Positions 33,706 through 42,594 of a stretch of DNA of 64,000 bases are shown here, one piece after another. Under the pieces are notes generated by a model. It was not told where the DNA came from, searched no databases, and worked only from the letters and a program-made list of their open reading frames with translations. Numbering within the stretch: position 1 is the stretch's first letter; every line of letters begins with the position of its first letter. Made by a program: the position numbers and the translations under genes. The stretch lies in the NCBI RefSeq assembly GCF_007830595.1, contig NZ_VLLD01000008.1; one strand, 5' to 3'. The DNA is from Treponema_B putidum (GTDB taxonomy: Bacteria; Spirochaetota; Spirochaetia; Treponematales; Treponemataceae).

Positions 33706-33972
33706 TCTAGGATCCACAGGCTCGCTTTCTAGGGCTAAAACGGCAAAGACACTTTCGTGCACACGCCTTAAAGGTTCTTTTTTTACAAAGCGTTCAAGAG
33801 CCTCTATGCCTAAGGCAAATTCCTTTAAGGCTAGGGCTCTTTTTTTTGCTAAGCCTCTTTTCTTTAGCCGGTCTAAATTTTCTTTTTCGCAATATTCGGG
33901 GCCGTAAATAATACGCAAGTATTCTTTACCTCGGCACTTAACTGCCGGTTGAATGAGACCCTTTTTAAACAA
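33700..33972 (-). pseudogene. C-terminal fragment of a polynucleotide kinase-phosphatase
   Basis: About 85 codons match the extreme C-terminus of bacterial Pnkp-type RNA repair proteins: CRGKEYLRIIYGPEY, NLDRLKKRGLAKKRALALKE, FALGIEALERFV and LALESEPVDPRL. The kinase, phosphatase and most of the ligase-like region are missing, and the first codons (MFKKGL) run into sequence upstream of the TPM gene. The original gene must have extended to the right of 33970 before the TPM segment arrived. Pnkp acts with Hen1 in RNA end repair; no such genes are intact here. No product is expected. Confidence 0.78.
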
Positions 33973-33984
33973 GAATTACAAGAC

Positions 33985-34013
33985 TTGTGATTTTTATTAA
34001 AAAATGATAGAAT
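33985..34013 (+). promoter_or_regulatory. promoter of TPM membrane protein gene
   Basis: TTGTGA (33985-33990), 17-nt spacer, TAGAAT (34008-34013). The same promoter with few changes stands in front of the broken copy at 5429. Confidence 0.6.
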
Positions 34014-34041
34014 AAACCTCGAACACAATATGGAGATAATT

Positions 34042-34734
34042 ATGCAAAACAATAGAATATTAAATAAAATACATATCAAACCTAAAGATTTGGATTTGAT
34101 TAAAGATGCCGTTGCAGAGGCGGAAAAAACTACAAACGGTGAAATTGCTTTGGCTGTTATTCCTCAAAGCGATTCCTACTCCTTTGTAGAAATGTTTGCC
34201 GCCGTCTGCCTAGCCTTTATTTCTTTCTTTGCCATGCTTTATTTTGGAGACGGTATTTGGCGCTTGCTCGAAACAAAACTTTGGTATCCTTCACCTAAAA
34301 CTCTCACAGCCGTAATAGGGTCAGGGGTTTTGGTTGTGATGCTCCTTTTCTTTTTACTTGTAAACATTCCTGCTCTCGATAGATTGATAATTCCAAAAAG
34401 AATAAAAGAAGCAAGAGTCTATGCAAGAGCTTTAAGGCATTTTGTGGAATGCGGAATTTATAAGACTGCCCAAAGGACGGGCATTTTGATCTTTGTTTCT
34501 ATCCTTGAAAGAAAGGTCTTTATTATCGCAGATTCCGGTATTGCCGAAAAAGTTGAGCAAAACACATGGGGCGGCATTTGCGGCATAATAACTTCCGGCT
34601 TAAAGTCAAAGAATACAACGCAGAGTTTTTGCAAGGCTGTAGAAGAATGCGGAAAAATCCTTGCGGAACATTTTCCTAAAACAAAAGGAAACCCGAATGA
34701 ATACCCCGATGGGCTGGTAATTTTGGAGAGGTAA
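34042..34734 (+). CDS. TPM-domain membrane protein
   Basis: A 230-aa protein with an N-terminal polar segment (DLDLIKDAVAEAEKTTNGEI), two membrane segments at about residues 55-75 and 94-116, and a C-terminal part with the TPM-fold phrase RTGILIFVSILERKVFIIADSGIA. TPM (Psb32/YgcG) proteins are membrane associated and of uncertain role. The ATG at 34042 has GGAG 6 nt upstream. A truncated, frameshifted copy with its promoter lies at 5429-5829, joined to other sequence. Another TPM protein of different architecture is at 56794. Confidence 0.85.
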   Translation: MQNNRILNKIHIKPKDLDLIKDAVAEAEKTTNGEIALAVIPQSDSYSFVEMFAAVCLAFISFFAMLYFGDGIWRLLETKLWYPSPKTLTAVIGSGVLVVMLLFFLLVNIPALDRLIIPKRIKEARVYARALRHFVECGIYKTAQRTGILIFVSILERKVFIIADSGIAEKVEQNTWGGICGIITSGLKSKNTTQSFCKAVEECGKILAEHFPKTKGNPNEYPDGLVILER

Positions 34735-34800
34735 ATCCCCGGTTAGATTATTTTTTTACTTAAAAATTCCAAAAAATATGTTTTTTTGACTAATTTAGTA

Positions 34801-34829
34801 TTGACATTTATTTATACCTATGATATTAT
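34801..34829 (+). promoter_or_regulatory. tRNA-Lys promoter
   Basis: TTGACA (34801-34806), 17-nt spacer, TATTAT (34824-34829), 24 nt ahead of the tRNA. Confidence 0.8.
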
Positions 34830-34852
34830 AGCCCCCGTTGCAAATGCAAAAT

Positions 34853-34925
34853 GGGCTATTAGCTCAGTAGGTAGAGCAACGCCCTTTTAAGGCGTGGGTC
34901 TCAGGTTCGAATCCTGAATAGCTCA
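34853..34925 (+). tRNA. tRNA-Lys (anticodon TTT)
   Basis: A 73-nt tRNA. Acceptor GGGCTAT pairs with ATAGCTC (one G-U); D arm AGCTCAGTAGGTAGAGC; anticodon stem ACGCC/GGCGT around loop CTTTTAA, anticodon TTT; T arm TCAGG-TTCGAAT-CCTGA. CCA is not encoded. It has its own promoter and terminator. Confidence 0.97.
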
Positions 34926-34926
34926 A

Positions 34927-34960
34927 AACGGAATCGGTTATATCGGTTCCGTTTTTTTTT
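34927..34960 (+). terminator. tRNA-Lys terminator
   Basis: AACGGAA pairs with TTCCGTT, followed by a run of T. Confidence 0.85.
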
Positions 34961-34980
34961 GCCCGATGTTTATGTACACA

Positions 34981-35029
34981 TGTACGCCGATACGATGTAC
35001 GCAGATGTACGCCGATGTACGCCGATGTA
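34981..35029. repeat. 10-bp tandem repeat TGTACGCCGA
   Basis: Four 10-bp units (TGTACGCCGA, TGTACGCAGA, TGTACGCCGA twice), with a 5-bp interruption (TACGA) after the first, end directly against the -35 box of the next gene. The period equals one helical turn. Confidence 0.9.
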
Positions 35030-35059
35030 TTGACAAAAGGGCTGTATAAGTGGTACTAT
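35030..35059 (+). promoter_or_regulatory. promoter of the parvulin-like gene
   Basis: TTGACA (35030-35035), 18-nt spacer, TACTAT (35054-35059), abutting the 10-bp tandem repeat. Confidence 0.7.
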
Positions 35060-35097
35060 TCTATTTTAAGTCTAAATTTATATTTTTAGAGGTTTAT

Positions 35098-36630
35098 ATG
35101 GCTAGTTCAAAAAAGATTGCTGCTTCCATAGGGGGCATTATAGTTTTTGTTTTGGGAGTAATTGCTTTCGTTGCGGCTCCTATGATTACGGATCGGGCTT
35201 CTCAAGGTTTTAAAGTCGTCGGTAAATGGGGTAAGGTAAGAATAGATAACAGTTCATCATCTCCTTTTGTGGATCAATATCACTTTTTGGCTAATTATGT
35301 TGAACGCCAAAAAATGGAGCCTGAAGATTCTCAAATGAGAGAATATTTTTGGCAGCAAATTTCTTATTTGGCTTTTAGGGCTGCTGTTGTGCAGGTAGCT
35401 ATGGAGGATGAGGTTATAAGTGCAGGATACCGTGTTCCGCAATTCCGTATAAATAAGGATTTAATAAACTATTATTTGGATGAAAACGGTGTTTATTCCG
35501 AAAGCAAATATCAGAACACTCCCGAAACTACGCGTGTTACATATCGAAAAGAAATTGAAAAATACATTAAGGATAATCGTTATATAGAAGATTTGTTCGG
35601 AAACGGAAGCGGGTATGGGCTTAAAACCTCTTCCAAGGAAACGGATTTTATTGTCGATATGGCAAAAAAAGAAAGAAGCTTTAAATATGTTGTTTTTAAT
35701 TTGAGCCTTTATCCTTCTTCCGAAATCGTAAAATACGGAAAAGAGCATAGCGATCTTTTTACAAGTTATGATTTATCCTTATTAAGCTATCCTACCGAAG
35801 AAGAAGCAAAGAAGATGCTGGCCTCGCTTAAAAGCGGAGAGGTAAGTTTTGAAGATGCCGTTATTTTAAATGCAACAAAAACTCTTACTGATGACAACGG
35901 AAAGATTACTTCAAATTATCGAACGGATATAAATAGATATTTCCCCGATAATGAGCACCTTAAGGCTGTTTTAGCTTTAAAGCCTTCCGATTTTAGTCCC
36001 GTTGTTTTAATGCAAAACGGAATGTTCGGAATTGTAAGGTGTAATGCTGTACCTTCTCTTCCCGATTTTGAAAGTGAGACTCTTATTTCAAATATTCGAA
36101 ATTACATGAATCGAAATGAAAAAGGTTTGCTTGAAGATTATGTTATTCAGACTGCAAATAAATTTGCAGAAGCCGCAAGAGTTTCAGGGTTTGAAAAAGC
36201 CGCTGAAGATTTTAAAGAAACAACTTTAACCGTTGAAACTTCAAATTTATTCGGCATAAACTACGGAAATGCAAGCTCTCTTCCGCCTCTTCCGTCTCAA
36301 GGTATTTTTGCAGCTCTTGAAAAAAATGAACCTTTCTTTAAAAAAGCTTTTGCCTTAAAGAGCGGAGAAATTTCCGATCCGATTCTTGCGGGATCCGAAG
36401 TTGCAGTATTAACTCTTGAAGAAGAAAAAGAAATTGATGAGTACACTATTGACCGCACTAAAAAGGATTACCAAAATCAAGCAGGTGCTTGGTTTCCATA
36501 TTATCATATAGCGGCTATTATGAGTATGCAGGGTATGAACTATCCTCTTCCTATTGCTCATAAAACCTTTATGGATTATGTTTTTACAAATTCCAAATTC
36601 CAAGATAATTTTGGGAACCTGTTTAAATAA
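35098..36630 (+). CDS. SurA/PrsA-like (parvulin-type) membrane-anchored protein
   Basis: A 510-aa protein with one N-terminal membrane helix (about residues 8-28) and a large periplasmic part. A SurA-N-like helical domain is followed by a segment resembling a PpiC rotamase domain (LLSYPTEEEAKKMLASLKSG, SFEDAV, PDFESETLISNIRNYM), then a second helical/PPIase-like part. Such proteins assist folding of exported and outer-membrane proteins. GAGG precedes the ATG at 35098 by 6 nt. The PPIase core is degenerate and activity is unproven. The stop is 2 nt before the next gene, suggesting coupling. Confidence 0.75.
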   Translation: MASSKKIAASIGGIIVFVLGVIAFVAAPMITDRASQGFKVVGKWGKVRIDNSSSSPFVDQYHFLANYVERQKMEPEDSQMREYFWQQISYLAFRAAVVQVAMEDEVISAGYRVPQFRINKDLINYYLDENGVYSESKYQNTPETTRVTYRKEIEKYIKDNRYIEDLFGNGSGYGLKTSSKETDFIVDMAKKERSFKYVVFNLSLYPSSEIVKYGKEHSDLFTSYDLSLLSYPTEEEAKKMLASLKSGEVSFEDAVILNATKTLTDDNGKITSNYRTDINRYFPDNEHLKAVLALKPSDFSPVVLMQNGMFGIVRCNAVPSLPDFESETLISNIRNYMNRNEKGLLEDYVIQTANKFAEAARVSGFEKAAEDFKETTLTVETSNLFGINYGNASSLPPLPSQGIFAALEKNEPFFKKAFALKSGEISDPILAGSEVAVLTLEEEKEIDEYTIDRTKKDYQNQAGAWFPYYHIAAIMSMQGMNYPLPIAHKTFMDYVFTNSKFQDNFGNLFK

Positions 36631-36632
36631 TA

Positions 36633-38360
36633 ATGACTGCAAATAATGAAAAACCTGAGCTAATTCCGATTGACTCAGGTTTTTCGGTTTTATACAAGGG
36701 AAAGTACTTATATTCAAAACGCTCACCGCAAAAAAATATCCTACAATTAATTTCTTCTATTGTAATTCAAAATGAAACATTGGTTCTTTGTGTATCTCCG
36801 GCTTTGGGATACGGATTAAAAGAGCTCATTAAAAAACTTCCGGAGGATTCTTTTGCTCTCGGTCTGGAAGCTGATGAAGAGTTGTTGAATCTTTCAAAAA
36901 GCGAAATCGATAAAAACATTTTAGAATATCCTAAATTCTTATATGCAGGAACGGATTCGATAACTATCTTATTAAACCGGCTTGATGATTTTATTAAAGG
37001 AAAAAAAATTAGACGCGTTATAAGAATAGATTTTTCGGGCGGAGCGGCTTTTAATCAAACCTTTTATTCTCAAGCCTTTGATTTTATCTCTCAATATATT
37101 TCGCAAATATGGATTAACCGATTAACACTAATTCAATTCGGCAGAAATTATGCCCGTAATTTTTTTAAAAACTATTATTCAATTTTACGGTCTATTTCAA
37201 AGACTTCCGATAAAACTTCGGCTTTAAATATAAATTCTCGTTTCGGTTCTTTAATTGAAAAATCGATTAATAGGCCTATCATTGTAATAGGGGCGGGGCC
37301 GTCCCTTGATTCTTCCATTGAATTTATAAAAGAAAATAGGAACAGGCTTTTTGTTCTTGCAGTCGATGCTGTTTTTGCAGGGCTTTATCCCGAAATAAGA
37401 CCTGATGCTGTAGTTTTGCTTGAGTCTCAATATTGGATTCAAAAAGCCTTTATCGGTATTGCAGACTCAGGTATTCCAGTTATTGCCGATCTTACTGCTA
37501 ATCCTTCTTTGATCGTAAAGTTAAATGGAAATAAAGCTTTTTTCTTTACCGATTATTCCGCTCAAGATTCCTTAGCAAGCTCTTTTTTTTACGCTTTAAA
37601 AGAAAAAAATATTTTACCTTTAAGACTTGAAGCTATGGGCTCTGTGGGGCTTGCTGCCTTAGCCCTTGCCGAAAGATTGGCTTTTGACGGTCTTCCTATT
37701 TTTCACACGGGTTTGGATTTTTCGTGGGGGCAGGGATTCAGTCATTCAAAATTAAGCTATCAAGTTAAAAATATATTTTCGGATATTTCCAAAATAAAAA
37801 GTCTTTACACGGGAGAATCTTTGTTTCCGAATAAGCTTAGTTTTGAAAAGGGTAAAAACGGCAGTCTTGCTTTGACTTCTCCTAATTTAAAAAATTACGG
37901 AGAGCTTTATAAAAAACTTTTTGCTTCTAAAGAAAACTTTTTTGATATAGGGCAATCAGGTTTGGAGCTAAATTCAAAAAAAATAAGCTTTGATACGGCA
38001 AAAAAAATCATAGACGATTTTTATTCGTGTTATGAAGCATCTTGTTTTATAAATAAAAATAATGATAAAAAAAATTTTATAAGCTATGATTATGCAGATA
38101 AAGAAAAAGCGATAAAAGATTTTTTAATTTCCGAAAAAGAAAAACTTCTTAGGCTCAAAAGTATTTTTACCGGAAAAATAAATTCTTCTGATGCAGAAAT
38201 TAAAACTCTTCTTTTGTCTATGCCTTATCTATATCTTCATTTTCCGGATTATAATTCCTTATCCGAAACCTTCTTGGATAAACATTTTTTATCCCGTGTA
38301 AGAATTGAGATAGAATATTTTTTAAAAATACATCTGACAAATGAAAATTTTATCAATTAA
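36633..38360 (+). CDS. MptE-like (DUF115) protein
   Basis: A 575-aa soluble protein whose core matches the 6-hydroxymethylpterin pyrophosphokinase MptE-like family: PIIVIGAGPSLDSSIEFIKE, VLAVDAVFAGLYPEIRPDAV and HTGLDFSWGQGFSHSKL. The same fold occurs in Maf-type motility-associated glycosyltransferases that modify flagellins with nonulosonic acids. The long C-terminal part is charged and helical. No Shine-Dalgarno is near the ATG, which lies 2 nt after the previous stop. A glycosylation role is possible in a spirochaete but not shown. Confidence 0.8.
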   Translation: MTANNEKPELIPIDSGFSVLYKGKYLYSKRSPQKNILQLISSIVIQNETLVLCVSPALGYGLKELIKKLPEDSFALGLEADEELLNLSKSEIDKNILEYPKFLYAGTDSITILLNRLDDFIKGKKIRRVIRIDFSGGAAFNQTFYSQAFDFISQYISQIWINRLTLIQFGRNYARNFFKNYYSILRSISKTSDKTSALNINSRFGSLIEKSINRPIIVIGAGPSLDSSIEFIKENRNRLFVLAVDAVFAGLYPEIRPDAVVLLESQYWIQKAFIGIADSGIPVIADLTANPSLIVKLNGNKAFFFTDYSAQDSLASSFFYALKEKNILPLRLEAMGSVGLAALALAERLAFDGLPIFHTGLDFSWGQGFSHSKLSYQVKNIFSDISKIKSLYTGESLFPNKLSFEKGKNGSLALTSPNLKNYGELYKKLFASKENFFDIGQSGLELNSKKISFDTAKKIIDDFYSCYEASCFINKNNDKKNFISYDYADKEKAIKDFLISEKEKLLRLKSIFTGKINSSDAEIKTLLLSMPYLYLHFPDYNSLSETFLDKHFLSRVRIEIEYFLKIHLTNENFIN

Positions 38361-38438
38361 GAAAATGCCAAAGCTTTAGTAAAATTCATGAGGATATGTA
38401 AATAGGCAATTGGAAATTTAAAAACTTTTGTCCTGAGT

Positions 38439-40247
38439 TTAGTCCTCTTGATAGTATTTTGCTTGTGCATTCCAAAGTTCATAGTACTTGCCGCTTACAT
38501 CGGAAACGAGCTCATTATGATTTCCGTATTGAACAAGACTGCCTTCATCCATAACGGCAATTTTATCGCAGAATTTACAAGATGAAAGCCGGTGCGAAAT
38601 ATAGATTGCAGTATTTTTTGAAGTTATATTATCAAAATGAGAATAAATCTCTGCTTCCGAAATAGGATCGAGGGCTGCCGTCGGTTCATCCAAAATAAAG
38701 ATTTTGCCTCCGTGATAAATTGCGCGTGCCATTGCAATTTTTTGAGCTTCTCCGCCGGAGGCTTCAATTCCGCCTATGTCAAAGTTTTGATATAGATAGG
38801 CTTCGCCTCCATGTTTTTTATAAAAAGCTTCCATTCCAGTTTTTGAAAGAGCATCGGCAACTTTTTTTTCATCATACGAACTTGATGCGGAAACATTTTC
38901 GCCTAATTTAAGCGATAATAATTTAAAGTCTTGAAAGACAACCGAGAACGCATCTATGTACTCATCATAATCATATTCTTTTATGTTTACTCCGTTTAAA
39001 AGTATTTCTCCTTCAGTCGGTTCGTAGAGCCTTACAAGCAATTTGATAAGAGTGGTTTTTCCCGATCCGTTTTTACCGACCATTGCAAGTTTTTGACTTG
39101 AATCTATTTTTAGGTTTATATTTTTAAGAGCGTATTTATCCTGATCCGGATATTTAAAACTTATATTTTTTAATTCAAACACAATGGGTTCGTCTTTTTT
39201 TATGGAAAGTTTTCCTGAGTATTTTTTTTCGTCTATATCGAGAAAGTTTAATAATTTTTCTCGGGACTTATCCGAAGCAACAAGAGTAGTTAATCCGTCC
39301 ACAGCTTCAGATATTTGAGCCGAAAAAACATTTATAGCTCCTATGAAAAAAAAGACTTCACTCAAGGCAATGGAACCGTAAACAGCTTTTAAACCTACAA
39401 ATAAGAAAACTAAAAGCAAAAGAGAGCCTTCGAGGAGTTTAGCTGACCCTATAGTACGGGAAAAAAACTTTGCCATAAAATCATGAGTACTTTTCTGCAT
39501 TGCAAGATAGGTGCCTGTGTATTTTTCGGCTAAGGCCTTATCATATAATCTAATATCCTTTCCCGTCCTATAATCATAAATTAAATTCATATAAGATTTT
39601 ATATAACGGGCACTTTTTTTGACTTCTCCCGAAATATGGTCTCCGAATTTTTTATAAATATATTTTGCCAAATAAAAAGAAATTATATTAAAGGCTATCA
39701 AAAGAATTAAAAAGGCTGAATTTATAAATGCTCCTGAAAGCCCCATAAATCCTTGGGAATTAAAAAGATCTATAAAAAAATACAAGGCTGCTCCTGCTCC
39801 TATAAATCCTCCTACAGAGGTTCCGGTTTTTCTCATAAAATCACTGTGTGAAAAAACTATGAAGCGTTCAAATTGTTTGATTGAATTTAAATCGTTTTGA
39901 AATTCGTTTTGTTCGGTAAGTTCAAAATTTAATCTTAAAACTTTAAGAGACTTTTTCATAGTGTGCTTTTTAGAAAAACATTTATAATGGTACATAAAGC
40001 GTTTTTCCAATATTCCTGAAATTATCGATAAAAGCATAAATGCTGTTAAAAGAATAAGGGTCAATCTTAGAACTCCACTCGGCAATATTTGTGACGTTGC
40101 TGATTCAATGATTATTTTGGATAAATAAAGGAGACAGAAAGGCCTTACGGCCTCTATTATATTAAAAAAGATGCTGTTCCACATTAACCCCTTCTCTATT
40201 TTTTCAATATAAAAAAACATTCTAAAAAATCTTTTAAGCCTCTTCAT
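38439..40247 (-). CDS. ABC exporter half-transporter (pair C, second gene)
   Basis: A 602-aa half-transporter. The ATG at 40247 is used, since GGAG stands 6 nt upstream and the ATG two codons earlier overlaps that site. Six helices, Walker A GKNGSGKTT, signature ASGGEAQKIAMARA (Ala in place of Leu), Walker B IFILDEPTAALDP and H-loop SHR. It follows the partner at 40380 and is separated from it by two hairpins. Such heterodimers export peptides, lantibiotics or lipids; the cargo is unknown. Confidence 0.92.
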   Translation of the reverse strand: MKRLKRFFRMFFYIEKIEKGLMWNSIFFNIIEAVRPFCLLYLSKIIIESATSQILPSGVLRLTLILLTAFMLLSIISGILEKRFMYHYKCFSKKHTMKKSLKVLRLNFELTEQNEFQNDLNSIKQFERFIVFSHSDFMRKTGTSVGGFIGAGAALYFFIDLFNSQGFMGLSGAFINSAFLILLIAFNIISFYLAKYIYKKFGDHISGEVKKSARYIKSYMNLIYDYRTGKDIRLYDKALAEKYTGTYLAMQKSTHDFMAKFFSRTIGSAKLLEGSLLLLVFLFVGLKAVYGSIALSEVFFFIGAINVFSAQISEAVDGLTTLVASDKSREKLLNFLDIDEKKYSGKLSIKKDEPIVFELKNISFKYPDQDKYALKNINLKIDSSQKLAMVGKNGSGKTTLIKLLVRLYEPTEGEILLNGVNIKEYDYDEYIDAFSVVFQDFKLLSLKLGENVSASSSYDEKKVADALSKTGMEAFYKKHGGEAYLYQNFDIGGIEASGGEAQKIAMARAIYHGGKIFILDEPTAALDPISEAEIYSHFDNITSKNTAIYISHRLSSCKFCDKIAVMDEGSLVQYGNHNELVSDVSGKYYELWNAQAKYYQED

Positions 40248-40266
40248 TTTCATCTCCTTGTTATGG

Positions 40267-40292
40267 CCTCTAAAAACTTCAGTTTTTAGAGG
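40267..40292. terminator. hairpin with ACTTCAGT core
   Basis: CCTCTAAAAACT and AGTTTTTAGAGG pair around TC. The same core occurs at 43901-43920 and 53751-53778. Confidence 0.65.
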
Positions 40293-40352
40293 GCTTCCTT
40301 AAATTTATTTGCGATGTTTTTAATAAGTTAAAGACTTATTAAAAACTCGTCA

Positions 40353-40390
40353 GGCAAGTCTAAAAATCTAACAAAGTTTTTAGACTTGCC
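40353..40390. terminator. hairpin with TCTAACAAAG loop
   Basis: GGCAAGTCTAAAAA (40353-40366) pairs with TTTTTAGACTTGCC (40377-40390). The right arm includes the stop codon and last two codons of the ABC gene at 40380. The loop is identical to that at 12662-12671. Confidence 0.7.
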
Positions 40391-42182
40391 TATAATACTT
40401 ACTTTGAACATCATACATTTTTCTGTATGTTTTATTTTGACCCATAAGTTCATTATGAGTGCCTTCTTCTATTATTTTTCCGTGTTCCAGTAAAATAATC
40501 CTGTCACAAAATTTTGTAGACGCGAGTCTATGCGAAATAAAAATAGAAGTTTTTTCTTTACTCATTGCATCATACTCTTCATATATTTTGCTTTCCGCAA
40601 TCGGGTCAAGGGCAGCCGTCGGTTCATCCAGAATATTTATTTTTGCATTTTTATAAAGAGCTCTAGCAAGCAGCATCCTTTGATTTTGTCCGCCCGATAA
40701 ATCGATTGCTTCATCATTGCTTTCCTTTACCAAAATAGTTTGGCTGCCGTTTGGAAGACTTGAAACCATTTCATTTAAACCGCTCGAAGTAATTGCATTT
40801 TTTAATTTTTCTTCATTTATATTTTCAGTTCCGGCAATATTAGCTGCAAAAGTTTCCGGGAAAATATTTATATCCTGAAATACCGGAGAAAATAAATTAT
40901 AGTATTCTGTTTTTTTAAAGTCAGTGCTGTTTTTTTCGTCAATTAAAACGGAACCCTCGGTGGGTTCTAAAAGTCCCATTAAAAGGTGCATAAGTGTTGT
41001 TTTTCCGGCTCCGTTGATACCGACAAGAGCTAACTTTTCTCCTGCATCGATTTTTAAATTAAAGTCTTTAAAAATCCATGCTGCATCTTCCGAATATCTA
41101 AAGGAAAGATTTCTAAATTCGATTGAAGGTTTTTCGCCCGTATCATTTGCGGTAAGCTCTCCGCCTGTTTTTTCATCAGGAGTGTTCAAAAAAATTCTTA
41201 TTTGACTTAATTGGCTATTAAATATAATGAGGTTACTTATTTGAAGAACAATAGCATCCATCCATCTTGAAAATTCCATGATCAGACCTATAAGAAAAAC
41301 AAATTGAGAAACGGCAATGGTTCCAGCGTTTAATTGGTAAATTAAGTAAATATAGGCAAAAATATCTCTTATAAAAATCATTACGGCATTTAGAATTTTT
41401 CCTCCTGCCTGTACATTCGATTCTGCTCTCAAAAATTTTTTTACTCGTCCGTGATACTGTTCAAAGTTTTCGACCAGCCAATCTTTCATCTTATAAAGGC
41501 GGATATCCTTTGCAAAGCGTCTATCTTCTGCGGTCGCAAGTATGTATTCTTCCTTTTTTTCGTCATCGCCTCGTTCTTTCATGTTTTTTTGTGTGTACTT
41601 TCCCGTATAGATTCCGTACAATAAATTTACGGTTCCTGAAGCTAAAACAATAAATAGAAGAATTAAGTCGATGCTTATAATACCTGAACTGAAGAAAAAG
41701 GCTCCTGCAATTGCGGTTAAAAGAAAGGATAAATTAAGCCCGAAAAAATGAAAGGGACCGCCCGAGCTTCCCGTCATGACTATGTTTTTTACCTTGGTTA
41801 TTTTTGTTTGCACTTCGGGAGAAATAAGAGTCTGGTAGTTAAGTTCAAACATTTTTTTGTTTACAGGTACCGAATAAATGTGGAATAGAGGACGGGAGCC
41901 GAGAGCCATCAACTTTGTTTCAAGCACCTGTATGATAATTTTGCAGGCCGTTATTAAAAGTCCTGCCGTCAATATGGAAAGTAAGACTGTTCCAGCCTCC
42001 GCTCCGGTTTCAATACCCAATATAATTGTTTTCGGGATAAGGATGGTTTGATAAATCATAAAAATACGGATGGGTACCGAAATAATCATAAAGAAAATAC
42101 CGGCCGGAAATGTTTTTAACCAAATACCTAAATAATAGAAAATATTGTTAAAAAGGTTTAATTTTGTATCGCTTTTTTCCAT
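40380..42182 (-). CDS. ABC exporter half-transporter (pair C, first gene)
   Basis: A 600-aa half-transporter starting at 42182 (MEKSDTKLN), with GAGAGG 7 nt upstream; the longer reading through the upstream hairpin is rejected. Six helices, Walker A GINGAGKTT, signature LSGGQNQRMLLARA, Walker B INILDEPTAALDP and H-loop SHR. Its stop codon is embedded in the right arm of the hairpin 40353-40390. It pairs with the gene at 38439 and probably forms an inner-membrane heterodimer with it. Confidence 0.92.
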   Translation of the reverse strand: MEKSDTKLNLFNNIFYYLGIWLKTFPAGIFFMIISVPIRIFMIYQTILIPKTIILGIETGAEAGTVLLSILTAGLLITACKIIIQVLETKLMALGSRPLFHIYSVPVNKKMFELNYQTLISPEVQTKITKVKNIVMTGSSGGPFHFFGLNLSFLLTAIAGAFFFSSGIISIDLILLFIVLASGTVNLLYGIYTGKYTQKNMKERGDDEKKEEYILATAEDRRFAKDIRLYKMKDWLVENFEQYHGRVKKFLRAESNVQAGGKILNAVMIFIRDIFAYIYLIYQLNAGTIAVSQFVFLIGLIMEFSRWMDAIVLQISNLIIFNSQLSQIRIFLNTPDEKTGGELTANDTGEKPSIEFRNLSFRYSEDAAWIFKDFNLKIDAGEKLALVGINGAGKTTLMHLLMGLLEPTEGSVLIDEKNSTDFKKTEYYNLFSPVFQDINIFPETFAANIAGTENINEEKLKNAITSSGLNEMVSSLPNGSQTILVKESNDEAIDLSGGQNQRMLLARALYKNAKINILDEPTAALDPIAESKIYEEYDAMSKEKTSIFISHRLASTKFCDRIILLEHGKIIEEGTHNELMGQNKTYRKMYDVQSKYYRQV

Positions 42183-42207
42183 AATTTCCTCTCTAAAGTT
42201 AAAGTAT

Positions 42208-42285
42208 GCCGTTTCTGACTTTGTTGCGAAACGGCGGAAAATAAGCAATGCTCAGAAACTGATGTTTCTTCCGCTTGCTTATTTT
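42208..42285. repeat. two hairpins upstream of ABC pair C
   Basis: GCCGTTTC (42208-42215) pairs with GAAACGGC (42228-42235), and AAAATAAGCAA (42238-42248) with TTGCTTATTTT (42275-42285). The first resembles the CCGTTTCTCA hairpin at 22200. They lie in the untranslated leader of the ABC gene starting at 42182. The rest of the 212 bp to 42395 is AT-rich and without a gene. Confidence 0.65.
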
Positions 42286-42395
42286 AATAGAAACTTTTAA
42301 ATATGTAAGACTATTCTAATATAGAACTTAAAATCGGTCAAGTGTAAAATTTAAAAATATCAAAAATTTGAAAAAAATTTAATTTTTTATGTAAA

Positions 42396-42459
42396 CTACT
42401 ATAGTAGCATTGATAAATTTGAGCATTTTGTTTAAAATGAAATAAACTACCGGAGTAGT
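42396..42459 (+). promoter_or_regulatory. two BlaI-like operator dyads
   Basis: CTACTATAGTAG (42396-42407) is a perfect 12-bp palindrome and ACTACCGGAGTAGT (42446-42459) repeats the ACTAC/GTAGT arms just before the BlaI stub's ATG. BlaI/MecI-type repressors bind short dyads of this kind upstream of their own genes. Confidence 0.6.
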
Positions 42460-42461
42460 AT

Positions 42462-42575
42462 ATGAAAATTAAGCTATTTGATTCTGAATTAAAAATAATG
42501 AATATTCTTTGGGATAGTGGAGAAATGACTGCAAAACAAATTTCAATAACGAGAATTAAAAATAATTCTAAATAG
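42462..42575 (+). pseudogene. N-terminal stub of a BlaI/MecI-type repressor
   Basis: 37 codons: MKIKLFDSELKIMNILWDSG and then EMTAKQISITRIKNNSK before TAG. LFDSELxIMxILWxxGEMTAKQI is the beginning of the BlaI/MecI/CopY winged-helix domain, which is normally about 120 aa. The recognition helix and the dimerisation part are missing. The upstream dyads remain. In intact loci this gene is followed by a BlaR1-type metalloprotease; here an unrelated aspartic-protease-like gene follows after 19 bp. Confidence 0.75.
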
Positions 42576-42594
42576 ATTTCATGGGGGTATTAAA

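Noticed and set aside
34981..35029. CRISPR array
   Set aside because: The 10-bp repeats have no spacers and no cas genes are near; the same holds for the 11-bp array at 54720 and the 22-bp array at 53678.
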